A DNA stretch of 64,000 nt from Palsa-1392 sp036493915. GTDB taxonomy: Bacteria > Verrucomicrobiota > Verrucomicrobiia > Chthoniobacterales > UBA10450. Made by a program: the position numbers and the translations under genes. The notes beneath the pieces are model-generated. The model made no database searches. It was given only the letters and a program-made list of their open reading frames with translations, and was not told the DNA's origin. Of this stretch, positions 26,442 to 35,562 are shown piece after piece. The stretch's first letter is position 1. Each line of letters opens with the position of its first letter. The stretch spans positions 13,198-77,197 of the forward strand of contig DASXPA010000129.1 of NCBI GenBank assembly GCA_036493915.1. The letters run 5' to 3'.

Positions 26442-28966
26442 CCGCCGCAACAAGCCTACCTACGATCGCGGCGATGGGCCTTCAGTTGGCTCTTGGAGTT
26501 GCTGTCTTCCATTCCAATCCGAAGCGACTACCTAATCAGTGCTTTCTCATTCTCTCATTGGTTATTTGCGGCTGGCTTGGCAGTCTGTTCGTCGCCTTTA
26601 GCAGTAATAGATATTGGTTAGCAGAATTGGCAATCCGAGAAGCCTCAGTCGCTGGCGTTCTCTACCTAAGTTCGATGAATCTCCTACGGCTCTCCGTTCG
26701 CAAGGACATGAGAAGCTGGCGGAAAGTTTTGTCAGGTTCCGCGTTATGGTTGGGGCTGGCTGCGATCATCGTTCTCCTTTGTCAGACCCATTGGTTTTTG
26801 AAAGGCGCACGCATGTCGAGCGGCCCTGGACCAACGGCAGCCATCCCAACCTACGGGATCGGAATTCGAGTTTATACAATATACTTCCTTGGGGCGTTTG
26901 TGGCTCTGATCATTGGCACGTGGCGGGACCTGCGAAGGACATCCGGTAGCGAAAACGCGGAACTCGCGTTCATCATGATGGGGGGGATTGTAGGTTTGGC
27001 ATTTTCACTTCTCCTCGCGCTAGTTCTACGTCATTTTTTAGGGGAATCGCGGGCGCTTTGGTTCGCTCCTTTTCGTGTTTTTTTCTTTAGCCTGGTTGTC
27101 GGCTATGGCATCGCGACCCGAAGAATTCTTGAGGTCGGCTACTTCATGCGGCGGGCGATCGCCTACATGCTGCTGGCCGCATACCTGATCGGCCTTTACC
27201 TCTTCATTTGGTGGTTAAGTATTTCAGTTTTCGTCCCAATCTTGGGCAACGGCGGGCGCAGCCTCTCTCACGTTATCGCAGCCCTCGTCATCGCCTTCGC
27301 GATGGCGCCCGCCCGCGGCGTTTCACAATCGTTGGCAGAACGCCTTTTTGTCGGTGCCCGCAGACTCGATTTTCAAGCGACGATGAAGCAGGCGACGGCC
27401 ATCCTTCGTTCCGTCACGACGCTGGCAGATTTGCTCGATCGGTTTGGCCTAACGATCGCGCAAGCCGCCGACACGGATCGGGTTTTTATTCTTCTTCCTG
27501 AACCAGACTTTTTCGCCCAGCAATATCCGGCGGTAGAAGCGAGCGCGCGGATGACGCGGATCGAGCTGCATCAGGACCAGGCCATTATTTCTCAACTTTC
27601 ACGGACGCAGGAACCGATCGTCCTCGACGAGCTGCACCGCGTGCGTTCGACCCCGCAGTTGGAGCGGGTGCGCAAACAGATGCGGTCGCTCCAGATCGCA
27701 ATCGCAATGGGCATTTTCTCCCGCGGAAATCTTGCCGGTTTGATGCTCCTCGGTCCGCGTCGTTCCGGCAGAATTTATGGCACGGTGGAGCAGAACGCCC
27801 TCGGAGTTCTTTGTGGCCAGCTCGCGGTGGCGATCGAAAACGCCCAACTCTTTACCGAGGTCCAGAACGCCAAGATTTACAACGAGACCCTGCTGCAGAA
27901 CCTGACGACCGGGGTGGTGGCGGCGGACCGCAACGAAGCCATCACCGTTTTCAATCACGAAATCGCAGAAATCACCGGCCTTACTTCGCCTGACTTGCTT
28001 GGCCGAACAATCGCCAACCTGCCGGAACAGCTGCGAGAAATTTTGAGGACGACCTTGAGCACGGGCGAACGGCAGGCTGATCGTGAGATCATTGTTCGCG
28101 CAGGCGAGAAAATATCGGTTTTGCGCGCGAGCAGCTCGCTTTTCCACAATCAAAACAGGGAACCACTCGGCGCCCTCATGGTCTTGACGGACGTGACTGC
28201 GCTGAAGCGGCTCGAAATGCAAATCCGCAGGAGCGACCGTCTCGCCAGCCTTGGGACGCTTTCCGCCGGCATGGCGCACGAAATCAAGAACCCATTGGTC
28301 TCGATCAAGACTTTCGCCCAGCTTTTGCCGGAGCGATATCAGGACTCTGATTTTCGCGAAACTTTTTTTTCTCTGATCGGTCACGAAGTCGATCGGATCG
28401 ATTCGTTAGTCAATCAACTCCTCCGTTTCGCGCGCCCAGCCAAGCCGCTCCTCAAACCTGTCCACGTCCACGAGGTGCTGGAAAAGGCGCTCCTCCTCGT
28501 CGGGCACCGGCTTTATCAAAAAGATATTAAATTAGTTCGTTCCTGGCATGCGGAAGTGGATACTATCCGGGCCGATGCGGACCAAATTGAACAAGTCTTC
28601 CTCAACTTTTTCATCAACGCATTGGATGCGATGAAAGCGGGTGGTTCTCTCACCGTCTCGACCGATTTAACGTCCACTGAATCGTGGCCTGCGGCTCTTC
28701 CAACTCACGCCGGCGACGTGCAAGAGATCCTTCGCGTCACCGTGCAGGATGATGGTGCCGGGATTAAGCCCGAAGATGTGCCGCATGTCTTCGATCCCTT
28801 CTTTACGACAAAAGATTATGGTACCGGGCTCGGCTTATCCGTCGTCCACGGCATTGTCCAGGAGCACGGCGGGCAGATCGAGGTCGAGAGCGAGCTTTCT
28901 CGCGGTACCCGCTTCCATATTCTTCTTCCTTTGGCTCGTTTCCAGGCGGAGGTCGCAGCCGCATGA
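26438..28966 (+). CDS. Multi-pass membrane sensor histidine kinase with GAF and PAS
   Basis: The 842-residue kinase has about eight hydrophobic segments in the first 300 residues (for example FLILSLVICGWLGSLFVAF and YMLLAAYLIGLYLFIWWL). A GAF domain (about 310-470), a PAS domain with TGVVAADRNEAITVF, a HisKA domain with phosphoacceptor His614 in AGMAHEIKNPL, and a HATPase domain (NFFINALDAM, DDGAGIKPED, GTGLGLSVV) follow. This layout resembles PrsK/NtrB-like kinases. The N-terminal part looks lower in GC, like the ketosynthase before it, while the kinase core matches the rest of the window. It is translationally coupled to genes on both sides by four-base overlaps. Confidence 0.9.
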   Translation: MTAATSLPTIAAMGLQLALGVAVFHSNPKRLPNQCFLILSLVICGWLGSLFVAFSSNRYWLAELAIREASVAGVLYLSSMNLLRLSVRKDMRSWRKVLSGSALWLGLAAIIVLLCQTHWFLKGARMSSGPGPTAAIPTYGIGIRVYTIYFLGAFVALIIGTWRDLRRTSGSENAELAFIMMGGIVGLAFSLLLALVLRHFLGESRALWFAPFRVFFFSLVVGYGIATRRILEVGYFMRRAIAYMLLAAYLIGLYLFIWWLSISVFVPILGNGGRSLSHVIAALVIAFAMAPARGVSQSLAERLFVGARRLDFQATMKQATAILRSVTTLADLLDRFGLTIAQAADTDRVFILLPEPDFFAQQYPAVEASARMTRIELHQDQAIISQLSRTQEPIVLDELHRVRSTPQLERVRKQMRSLQIAIAMGIFSRGNLAGLMLLGPRRSGRIYGTVEQNALGVLCGQLAVAIENAQLFTEVQNAKIYNETLLQNLTTGVVAADRNEAITVFNHEIAEITGLTSPDLLGRTIANLPEQLREILRTTLSTGERQADREIIVRAGEKISVLRASSSLFHNQNREPLGALMVLTDVTALKRLEMQIRRSDRLASLGTLSAGMAHEIKNPLVSIKTFAQLLPERYQDSDFRETFFSLIGHEVDRIDSLVNQLLRFARPAKPLLKPVHVHEVLEKALLLVGHRLYQKDIKLVRSWHAEVDTIRADADQIEQVFLNFFINALDAMKAGGSLTVSTDLTSTESWPAALPTHAGDVQEILRVTVQDDGAGIKPEDVPHVFDPFFTTKDYGTGLGLSVVHGIVQEHGGQIEVESELSRGTRFHILLPLARFQAEVAAA

Positions 28967-30972
28967 TTTCACCGGCTGCGTGTCTTCTCTATACACAAGA
29001 TCGGGACCTCGTTAGGCGAAGCCGGGCCTTCCTGCGCACGTGCACGCTCCTTCGCCACGTCGAGGAACCGGATCGCCTTACGGCCGCCCTGCAGCAAAAC
29101 AATCCCTCAGTCCTTCTCATCGATTTGCGGGCGCAGGAAAGTCGCGCGCTTCTCACGCAGGTGCAGGCGGAATGGCCACGCGTTGTGATTATCGCGCTTG
29201 GCACACCGCAATCGGAGCCGCTCCGCGATGCGGAGCAATCCGGAGTGTATGCCGCGGAAGATCTCGCTCTCGATCGCCGCCATTTTCAGGCCCTCGTCGG
29301 TCGCGCCCTCAATCACGTTCAATTGCTTGAGGAAAATGATGCGCTTCGTGAAGAAGCGGTGCCGGTGCGCGCGCAGACCTCGACACCGGCTCCGAGTCCC
29401 GTGGGTTCTCCGGAGGAAACTTCCAGCAAGCCGCTTTCCGTATTGCGTTTTGCGCGCGTCCTCCATCGGGGCGAAAATGTCGAGAGCCTGATGCACCGCG
29501 TCGTGGAAGGTCTCGCTGATGCCGCGATGGTTTCTCGCGTCGGTCTTTTCTCCCGGGTGCGGCGGAGCGAACGCTATCGCCTACGCGCCGGCCTGCACTG
29601 CCTGCCGGAGACGAGTGAGCTGGAATATCGCGAGCGCGATCCGCTCGTCCGCTGGTTCGAACTACACGCCCACCTCATCGCGCGAGCGCACCTCCCCCAA
29701 GTCAGCGACCTAAGCGAGCGGCAACTATTGCGCCGCGCCCTCGATGCTTTTGGCGCGGAAGTCATCATTCCCCTCCACGCCGAGGGTCGCATCTCCGGCT
29801 GGCTCTTTTTCGGCTACCGCCTCACCGGTCAACCTTTCGATTACTCCAGCCTCGAAGGTCTCATGCTCCTTGCCGACCATGTCTCGACCGTGCTCACGAA
29901 CGCGCGCCTACAGGAGGAAGTGGTCTTGCAAAAAACTCTCGCTGAAACGCTGCTCGAGACGATTCCGCCAGGCATTGTGGCGGTGGATGAAGAGGCGATC
30001 ATTCGCTGGTTTAATCCGACAGCGGAAGCCATTCTCGGGATCGCGGCGGCCGATGTTCTCGGTCACCCTGTCGAACGCGCCGGCAGCCGCCTCGGCGGCG
30101 CCCTCCGGGAAGCGCTGGAGACGGAAGGCTCGCTCTTGCCCGAGCGTTGGATCGATCCGAAAACGCGCCGCATACTTGCCGTGCAAACGCGCCGCCTCCT
30201 GCACGATCGGAATTCGTTAGGCGCGGTCGCGGTGATTCAGGATTTGACCCCGGAAGAAAGTCTTCGTCACAAGCAGGAATTGGCCGATCGGGCGGCTTTC
30301 TGGGCCGATCTGGCTGCGAGCATGTCGCACGAAGTCCGCAACCCGCTGGTTGCAATCAAGACTTTTGCGCAGCTCCTGCCCGAGCGTTTTGACGACCCTG
30401 ATTTTCGGCGCGACTTCAACGAGATCGTCGTGCAGGAAATTGAGCGCCTCGATCGTAGCGTCACCCAGATCAACAATTTCGCGCATCCGCCGGAATTGAA
30501 TTTCCAGGCGATCGATCTGCGCTCCCCAGTGAAAAAAGCGGTCGAAATGGTGCGTTCCCGTTTCGTGCACAACGGCTTCTCGGTCGAGCAAACACTGCCC
30601 GAAAATCTTCCCAGAGTGGTGGGCGACGAAAACGCCCTCGCCGAGGCGTTCGCGCACCTAGTGACGAATGCAGCGGAAGCGATCTTCGGTCAGCCGAAAG
30701 CACAAATCACCCTTTCCGCCAAACCGATCCGCGACGGCCAGCACACAAGTGGAGTCGTCGTGACTGTACGTGACAATGGCCATGGCATTTCGGCGGACTT
30801 GAAGGACAAAATTTTCTCGCCCTTCTGCACCACCAAAGCACGCGGGATGGGCTTGGGTCTGCCGATCGTGAAGCGGACCGTGTTCGACCACAACGGTCGC
30901 GTTGACATCGATTCGACCCCGAACGGCACTTCAGTGAAGGTGATGTTGCCAACGGTCGAGAACGGCGTGTAA
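28963..30972 (+). CDS. Soluble GAF-PAS histidine kinase with degenerate receiver domain
   Basis: The 669-residue cytosolic protein starts with a receiver-like domain (about 1-125) that keeps LLIDLRAQ as the phosphoacceptor-like strand but lacks the usual acidic pair at the N-terminus (LLYTQDRD). A GAF domain (about 165-310), PAS domain (IPPGIVAVDEEAIIRWFNPT), HisKA with His456 in SMSHEVRNPL, and HATPase (HLVTNAAEAIF, DNGHGISADL, GMGLGLPIV) follow. The HisKA region is nearly the same as in the preceding kinase (NPLVxIKTFAQLLPER), so they are probably paralogues. It may take phosphate from, or dimerise with, the membrane kinase. Its output regulator is not adjacent; the hybrid at 23817 is a candidate. 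Confidence 0.88.
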   Translation: MISPAACLLYTQDRDLVRRSRAFLRTCTLLRHVEEPDRLTAALQQNNPSVLLIDLRAQESRALLTQVQAEWPRVVIIALGTPQSEPLRDAEQSGVYAAEDLALDRRHFQALVGRALNHVQLLEENDALREEAVPVRAQTSTPAPSPVGSPEETSSKPLSVLRFARVLHRGENVESLMHRVVEGLADAAMVSRVGLFSRVRRSERYRLRAGLHCLPETSELEYRERDPLVRWFELHAHLIARAHLPQVSDLSERQLLRRALDAFGAEVIIPLHAEGRISGWLFFGYRLTGQPFDYSSLEGLMLLADHVSTVLTNARLQEEVVLQKTLAETLLETIPPGIVAVDEEAIIRWFNPTAEAILGIAAADVLGHPVERAGSRLGGALREALETEGSLLPERWIDPKTRRILAVQTRRLLHDRNSLGAVAVIQDLTPEESLRHKQELADRAAFWADLAASMSHEVRNPLVAIKTFAQLLPERFDDPDFRRDFNEIVVQEIERLDRSVTQINNFAHPPELNFQAIDLRSPVKKAVEMVRSRFVHNGFSVEQTLPENLPRVVGDENALAEAFAHLVTNAAEAIFGQPKAQITLSAKPIRDGQHTSGVVVTVRDNGHGISADLKDKIFSPFCTTKARGMGLGLPIVKRTVFDHNGRVDIDSTPNGTSVKVMLPTVENGV

Positions 30973-31214
30973 GGCGACCAGGCCCAACGACGCTCGATCT
31001 CCATCAAGGCAAAATTTCCCCAATTCAGCGCCGCAATCCGCCGTCGAAGGGAAAGTAGGAAACTGACGCTCAACATCGGGGGCCGGAATTTCCGCGGCCC
31101 CGACGACGACCCGGAAGCGGTCCAAGATCCATCATCCTGTCGTCGGAAAGGTGGTGCTTCTCGCCGTTTCTTTAGGCTTTTGTCCGGCGCCGTTTTCCAC
31201 GTATCTTCATTTTC
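30973..31214. other. Intergenic region upstream of the aldolase
   Basis: I see no gene, strong hairpin or repeat in these 242 bases. They must contain the aldolase promoter, but no clear -35/-10 pair stands out. Confidence 0.5.
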
Positions 31215-32162
31215 ATGATCGTCACCACCGCGCAGCTCTACAAGGCCGCCTACGGCAAATTCGCCGTCGGGGCCTATAACGTGAACAACATGGAACAGAT
31301 CCTCGGGCTCTTTCGCGGCTGCATGGAGAGCAAAGCCCCCTTCATCATTCAGCTCTCTAAAGGCGCGCGGAAATATGCCGACAAAAGGATGCTCGAAGCC
31401 CTCATCCGCACGGCCGAAGGGATGTATTCGGAGTCGATCTTCGCCGTCCATCTCGATCACGGCGACGAAGAAGCCTGCTACGATTGCATCGACTCGGGCT
31501 TCTACAGCTCGGTCATGATCGACGCCAGCCATGCGCCTTTTTCTGACAACGTCGCGATCACCAAACGCGTCGTCGATCGCGCACACCCGAAGGGCATCAG
31601 TGTCGAAGCTGAGCTTGGGCAACTCGGCGGCGTGGAAGAAGATATCCAGGTCGACGAAGGTCACGCTTCCCTCACCAACCCGGACGAGGCCGTCGAGTTC
31701 GTTAGGCAAACCGGTTGTGATTCCCTCGCCGCCGCCATCGGGACGAGCCATGGCGCCTACAAATTTAAGGGCAAACAAGGACTTCACTTCGACGTCATCG
31801 AGGAAATCCAGAAGCGGATTCCCGGCACACCCATTGTCATGCATGGCAGCTCGAGCGTGCCAATCGATGAAGTCGAACGGATCAACGCCGCCGGCGGCAA
31901 ACTCGATCCTTCCGCGCGCGGCGTGGATGAAAATGAATACCTGCCTGCGGCCAAACTCGGCGTCACCAAAGTCAACATCGACACCGATGGCCGGCTTGTC
32001 TGGACCCGCGTGCACCGGGAGTTTTTCCGCGACCATCCCGAGGAGTTCGATTTTCGGCCGCCCGGGAAGATCTTCGTCGAGGAATACGCGAAATTCATCG
32101 CGCACAAAAACGGAAAACTTGGGTCAGCCGGTCAGCTCGAAGCCGTGCGCGCCTCTCTTTAG
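31215..32162 (+). CDS. fba: Class II fructose-bisphosphate aldolase
   Basis: The 315-residue zinc-dependent aldolase cleaves fructose 1,6-bisphosphate to dihydroxyacetone phosphate and glyceraldehyde 3-phosphate. Visible class II motifs are VGAYNVNNMEQ near the start, AVHLDHGD with the first zinc histidine and the catalytic aspartate, VEAELGQLGG with the conserved glutamate, IGTSHGAYKF and MHGSSSVP with the other zinc histidines, and KVNIDTDGR near the phosphate site. Gene length is normal. It stands alone, away from the gap, pgk and tpiA genes found at 56-60 kb. Confidence 0.95.
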   Translation: MIVTTAQLYKAAYGKFAVGAYNVNNMEQILGLFRGCMESKAPFIIQLSKGARKYADKRMLEALIRTAEGMYSESIFAVHLDHGDEEACYDCIDSGFYSSVMIDASHAPFSDNVAITKRVVDRAHPKGISVEAELGQLGGVEEDIQVDEGHASLTNPDEAVEFVRQTGCDSLAAAIGTSHGAYKFKGKQGLHFDVIEEIQKRIPGTPIVMHGSSSVPIDEVERINAAGGKLDPSARGVDENEYLPAAKLGVTKVNIDTDGRLVWTRVHREFFRDHPEEFDFRPPGKIFVEEYAKFIAHKNGKLGSAGQLEAVRASL

Positions 32163-32397
32163 CGAAACCACACCGCCAGCTGTCCGCCGTTCTTCCGGGA
32201 CCGCCGTCCTCAATTTGTTTTGCGGTAGTCATGGGAGCCTTGTCAGTCTTGCGCGCTGAAAGGCAGTGGCCAATCGCGACAGACTCTCGAAGGTGGCCCG
32301 GGTCGCTTCCAGTTTCGCGCCCGAAATTCGGACGAGCGCCGCGTTAGTTTTTTGTTCCAACCGCCGTTGGTATTGCACCTGCTAAGCTAGATCGCGA

Positions 32398-32662
32398 TTG
32401 ACTCATCCTGTGACCAGGCTGCCAAAGCACCATCGATTTGCCGTCGTCCTGAGGGCGTTTTCCCTCCTCCCGACGCCGGCTATTCGGGCGCAGGACATTC
32501 CGCCGCATGAGACTTACATTGTGAGTAAGGCGATCCGCGCCGGCGGCTTTGGTGATTTAGCCGCGGACCTAAAGAGAGTGATCGAACAGGGTCACAGAGG
32601 ATGGCGGCGTCCTCCAACCGGATGACCAAATCTACGTTCCGCAGCGGCTCGTGAACTTCTAA
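32398..32662 (+). pseudogene. Remnant of a polysaccharide export (Wza/SLBB) protein
   Basis: Two short reading frames together resemble the C-terminal end of Wza-type outer-membrane export proteins. The first has ETYIVSKAIRAGGFGDLAAD and LKRV, matching the AGGF-x-FA-D-LKRV region of the last SLBB domain. After a frameshift near 32590 the second reads DGGVLQPDDQIYVPQRLVNF with a stop at 32660, the usual VPERLVNF end. The N-terminal export domain and part of the SLBB are missing. It lies just before the Wzc-like kinase, where wza is expected. The 235 bases upstream (32163-32397) hold nothing I recognise. Confidence 0.7.
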
Positions 32663-32666
32663 TTTT

Positions 32667-34808
32667 ATGCAGACTCCGGCTCACGAACGTTCCAGCCCCG
32701 CCTCGGTCACGACCGCGATCATCACCCGCCTCCATCGCTACAGGGCGCTTCTCCGGCGCCGCTGGTGGATTCCTGCTCTTACGATCTGCCTCGGGCTTTT
32801 CGTCGGAGCGTGGATGATTTACCAGGCTCCCAACGCCTTTCTCTCCACGAGCAAGATGATTGTCGTTGGAAAACTGAACCTGAGTCAGAACGCCGTTTAT
32901 AGCGAAGACACCGACAACTTTTACGGCACGCAAATTCAGCTTATGGAAAGCGATGCAGTGCGGCAGGGCGCCGCAGCGCTCGTGCGCGCGACTCACCCGG
33001 AACTTCCCACCTCCAAGGTCACTGTCTCGGTCTCCCAGCGGCAACGCACCTCCATCTTCGAGCTCGAGGCCGTCGGTCGTATCCCCGATTACACGCAGGC
33101 TTTCCTCAACGCCGTCATGCAGAAGTATCTCGATGTGAAGAAAAGCATGCGCGCCGATGAAGGCAGCCACGTCACCACCGCTATCACCGAGCAGTTGGTC
33201 CAGGTCGAGAAAGACCTGCGCGCTGGCGAAGACGAGATGCAGGAATACCAGAACCAAAACAACATTGGCCTGCTCCAGGGCGAAGGAAACGGCGCCTCGG
33301 CTTATGTCGTCAAACTCAACCAGGAGTATGCCCGCCTAAAGATCGAGCACGACATCCTAAGTCTGCTCGATCTCGATCAGAATCTCGATCGCCAGCAAAC
33401 TGCTGCGGCCAAAGCCGCGCAGGGGGTCGGTCCCGCTCCGGGAGACGGCATGCCTTTCGACATGGGGCCGGAGGGCGACTACCTCAAGGCAAAGAAGGCC
33501 GTGCAACTTCTGAAGGCGCAGCGCGACATCCTTTCCAAGGACCGGCGCCCGAAGCACCCCAGGATCATTAGGCTGAACGATCAGATCGACCAACAGGAAA
33601 AGCTCACCCAACTCTATCGCCAGGACGCGGTCGAAAAGCTCGAGATGCACCGTAACTCGATCGCCAAGCAAATGGAAAACCTCCACGCGAACATCTCTGA
33701 GTTGGAGAAGAAAGCGCTCGATCTCAACCAGCGCGTGGCGCAGTTCAACCGCATCAAAGACAAGGTCGACCGCCAGAAGACGCTTTACGATCGCCTCACC
33801 AACAGTCTGAAGGATGTCAACGTCTCCCAGGCCGTCGACGGCGGCGATCAGGTCGGGATCATGGAGAATGCCACCACGCCGGTCTCGGTCCGGCTGGGCA
33901 TGGTCAAGAGCCTTCTCATCGGATTTGGCTTTGGCGCTTTCGTCGGCCTCGGCATTCTCCTTCTGCTCGATCGAATCGACGATCGCATGGCTTCCTTCAG
34001 CGAGTTCCAACGTCACTTCAGTGAGAACATCCTCGGCCAGATTCCCAAGGAAAAGGCCAAAGGCAAAGTCGCGCTCCTCCAGCCGGACGACGCCCGCCAC
34101 ATTTTTGCCGAGTCTTATCGCAACGTCCGCTCCTCCATTTTCTTCATGCCTTATGAAGGGCCGCGGCCGAAGACGCTTCTCATCACGAGCGCCGTGCCTA
34201 ACGAAGGCAAGTCCACGATTTCCTCAAACCTCGCCATCACCATGGCCCTTTCCGGCGCGAAGACCCTGCTTATCGACGGCGACCTATGTCGCGGTACATT
34301 GCGCGACGCCTTTGAGATTCATTCCAAGGTCGGCTTCTCCGAAGTGCTCAAACAGGAGGTCAATTGGCGCGAGGTCGTTATTCCGACGTCCCTGCCCAGC
34401 CTGTTCATCCTCCCCCGTGGAAACACTCTATCGCAACCGAGCGAACATCTCCTTCACGAATCGACCGACGACTTCCTCAAGGACATCTACAATCACTACG
34501 ACTACATCATCATCGACAGCTCGCCAGTGTTGGCCGCGAACGACACAACTAGCCTGGCACCGAAGATTGACGCCACCCTTTTTGTTGTCCGCCTCTCCTA
34601 CACCTCGGCTCGCCTAACGAAGAAAGCTCTCGAATTACTCTACAACCGGCAAGTCAATGTCCCTGGGGTGATTCTGAACTACGTCGACACGTCACTGCCG
34701 GAGTATTATTACTACCAATACGCGGAGTACTATAACATGCCTTCATCCGCTACCTCGGCGGCCGCAGAGGAAGAGACTTTTCGTTCCGCGGACAAGGAAC
34801 GCGTCTAG
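32667..34808 (+). CDS. Polysaccharide co-polymerase/tyrosine autokinase (Wzc-like)
   Basis: The 713-residue inner-membrane protein controls exopolysaccharide chain length and export. The Wzz domain starts after a membrane helix (about 33-52), followed by long periplasmic coiled coils (about 170-400) and a second helix (GMVKSLLIGFGFGAFVGLGI). The cytoplasmic BY-kinase has Walker A SAVPNEGKST, Walker A' LLIDGDLCRG and Walker B DYIIIDSSPV. The C-terminal tyrosine cluster is PEYYYYQYAEYYNMP, the autophosphorylation site. The gene looks intact, but its export partner upstream and a glycosyltransferase downstream are both broken, so the pathway may be dead here or rely on another locus. Confidence 0.93.
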   Translation: MQTPAHERSSPASVTTAIITRLHRYRALLRRRWWIPALTICLGLFVGAWMIYQAPNAFLSTSKMIVVGKLNLSQNAVYSEDTDNFYGTQIQLMESDAVRQGAAALVRATHPELPTSKVTVSVSQRQRTSIFELEAVGRIPDYTQAFLNAVMQKYLDVKKSMRADEGSHVTTAITEQLVQVEKDLRAGEDEMQEYQNQNNIGLLQGEGNGASAYVVKLNQEYARLKIEHDILSLLDLDQNLDRQQTAAAKAAQGVGPAPGDGMPFDMGPEGDYLKAKKAVQLLKAQRDILSKDRRPKHPRIIRLNDQIDQQEKLTQLYRQDAVEKLEMHRNSIAKQMENLHANISELEKKALDLNQRVAQFNRIKDKVDRQKTLYDRLTNSLKDVNVSQAVDGGDQVGIMENATTPVSVRLGMVKSLLIGFGFGAFVGLGILLLLDRIDDRMASFSEFQRHFSENILGQIPKEKAKGKVALLQPDDARHIFAESYRNVRSSIFFMPYEGPRPKTLLITSAVPNEGKSTISSNLAITMALSGAKTLLIDGDLCRGTLRDAFEIHSKVGFSEVLKQEVNWREVVIPTSLPSLFILPRGNTLSQPSEHLLHESTDDFLKDIYNHYDYIIIDSSPVLAANDTTSLAPKIDATLFVVRLSYTSARLTKKALELLYNRQVNVPGVILNYVDTSLPEYYYYQYAEYYNMPSSATSAAAEEETFRSADKERV

Positions 34809-35007
34809 TTGTAGGCGGGAACCGTGACCCCAACCGGTGCGATGGAGACCAAGCTCGCGAAGCAGGGTCAGCGCCTCCGACGACAACTCCGGCGGCGGCG
34901 GCACGGGCCTTCCAATTTGCCCAGCGGGGCAGCCGCGTCGCGACCGTCCAGCTGATTGGTCTTGCCCATGGGATTTTGCTCGTTAGGCGAATGGAGCAGT
35001 CCGGAAT
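34809..35007. other. Gap between Wzc-like gene and glycosyltransferase remnant
   Basis: No gene is visible in these 199 bases. One dispersed 9-mer is at 34980. On the minus strand at 34809-34850 the peptide VSIAPVGVTVPAYN precedes a stop and recalls a GT2 N-terminus, but it is too short to call. Confidence 0.4.
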
Positions 35008-35463
35008 TTGCGACTCCTCCGCCACTCGTTAGGCCGCTACAGGAAGTTGACCGAGGTGGCGACTGAAAGCGGCGACAATGAAGTGCACGGATATGTCGTG
35101 GTGCGCGGTCGAACCGGGCGGCTGCGCTGCGAGTTGGATCATCACGCGTTTCCAGCGGTGGAGGTTTTTGTCGAGAAACACAATCGTTACTCGAATTGGG
35201 AAGCGCGCGTCGCGGTGGCCAGGAGCTGGGGCAAAGTGTCGATCAGTTGCAGAGCGCGACCGTGGCGCAGCGGCGAAAGTTAAAGCAGTGCTCGCAAAGG
35301 TTGCCTTTTCGGCCGCTCCTCCGTCTTCTCTACCTTTAGTCTGGCAACGCGGTTTCTTCGATGAACGCGAAAGCTCCTACTTCGCGCGCATGCACGGATT
35401 TTACGAGTTCCTCTCCGTCGCGAAAACCTACGAGCTGGAAAAGCAGCGACGCTCAGCCTGACC
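35008..35463 (+). pseudogene. Family 2 glycosyltransferase, truncated and frameshifted
   Basis: The first frame reads NEVHGYVVVRGRTGRLRCEL then FVEKHNRYSNWEARVAVARS, matching the C-terminal half of WaaE-like GT2 enzymes (H-x-x-F, then NRYSxWEA). It stops at 35283 after ARPWRSGES. A second frame continues the same alignment with VWQRGFFDERESSYFARMHG and FYEFLSVAKTYELEKQRR, where LWQRGFLDG and KTYEL are expected. One frameshift separates the two. The N-terminal catalytic domain with its nucleotide-sugar site is absent. It belonged to the exopolysaccharide locus. Confidence 0.75.
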
Positions 35464-35529
35464 TCGTTCAAATGTTATCACTTTGAGAGGAGCGAAGAAT
35501 CTCGCGGGATGCTCTTGACGTTGCTTGTC

Positions 35530-35558
35530 GAGGTCCTTCGCTGCGCTCAAAATGACAA
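35530..35558. repeat. Half copy of the TCATCCTGAGCG repeat
   Basis: GAGGTCCTTCGCTGCGCTCA then AAATGACAA is one arm of the family, just beyond the end of asnS at 35563. Confidence 0.7.
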
Positions 35559-35562
35559 ATTC

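Noticed and set aside
34809..34870. Minus-strand GT2 N-terminus (VSIAPVGVTVPAYN) beside the Wzc-like gene
   Set aside because: Only one motif-like stretch precedes an immediate stop codon, with no further similarity; probably chance.
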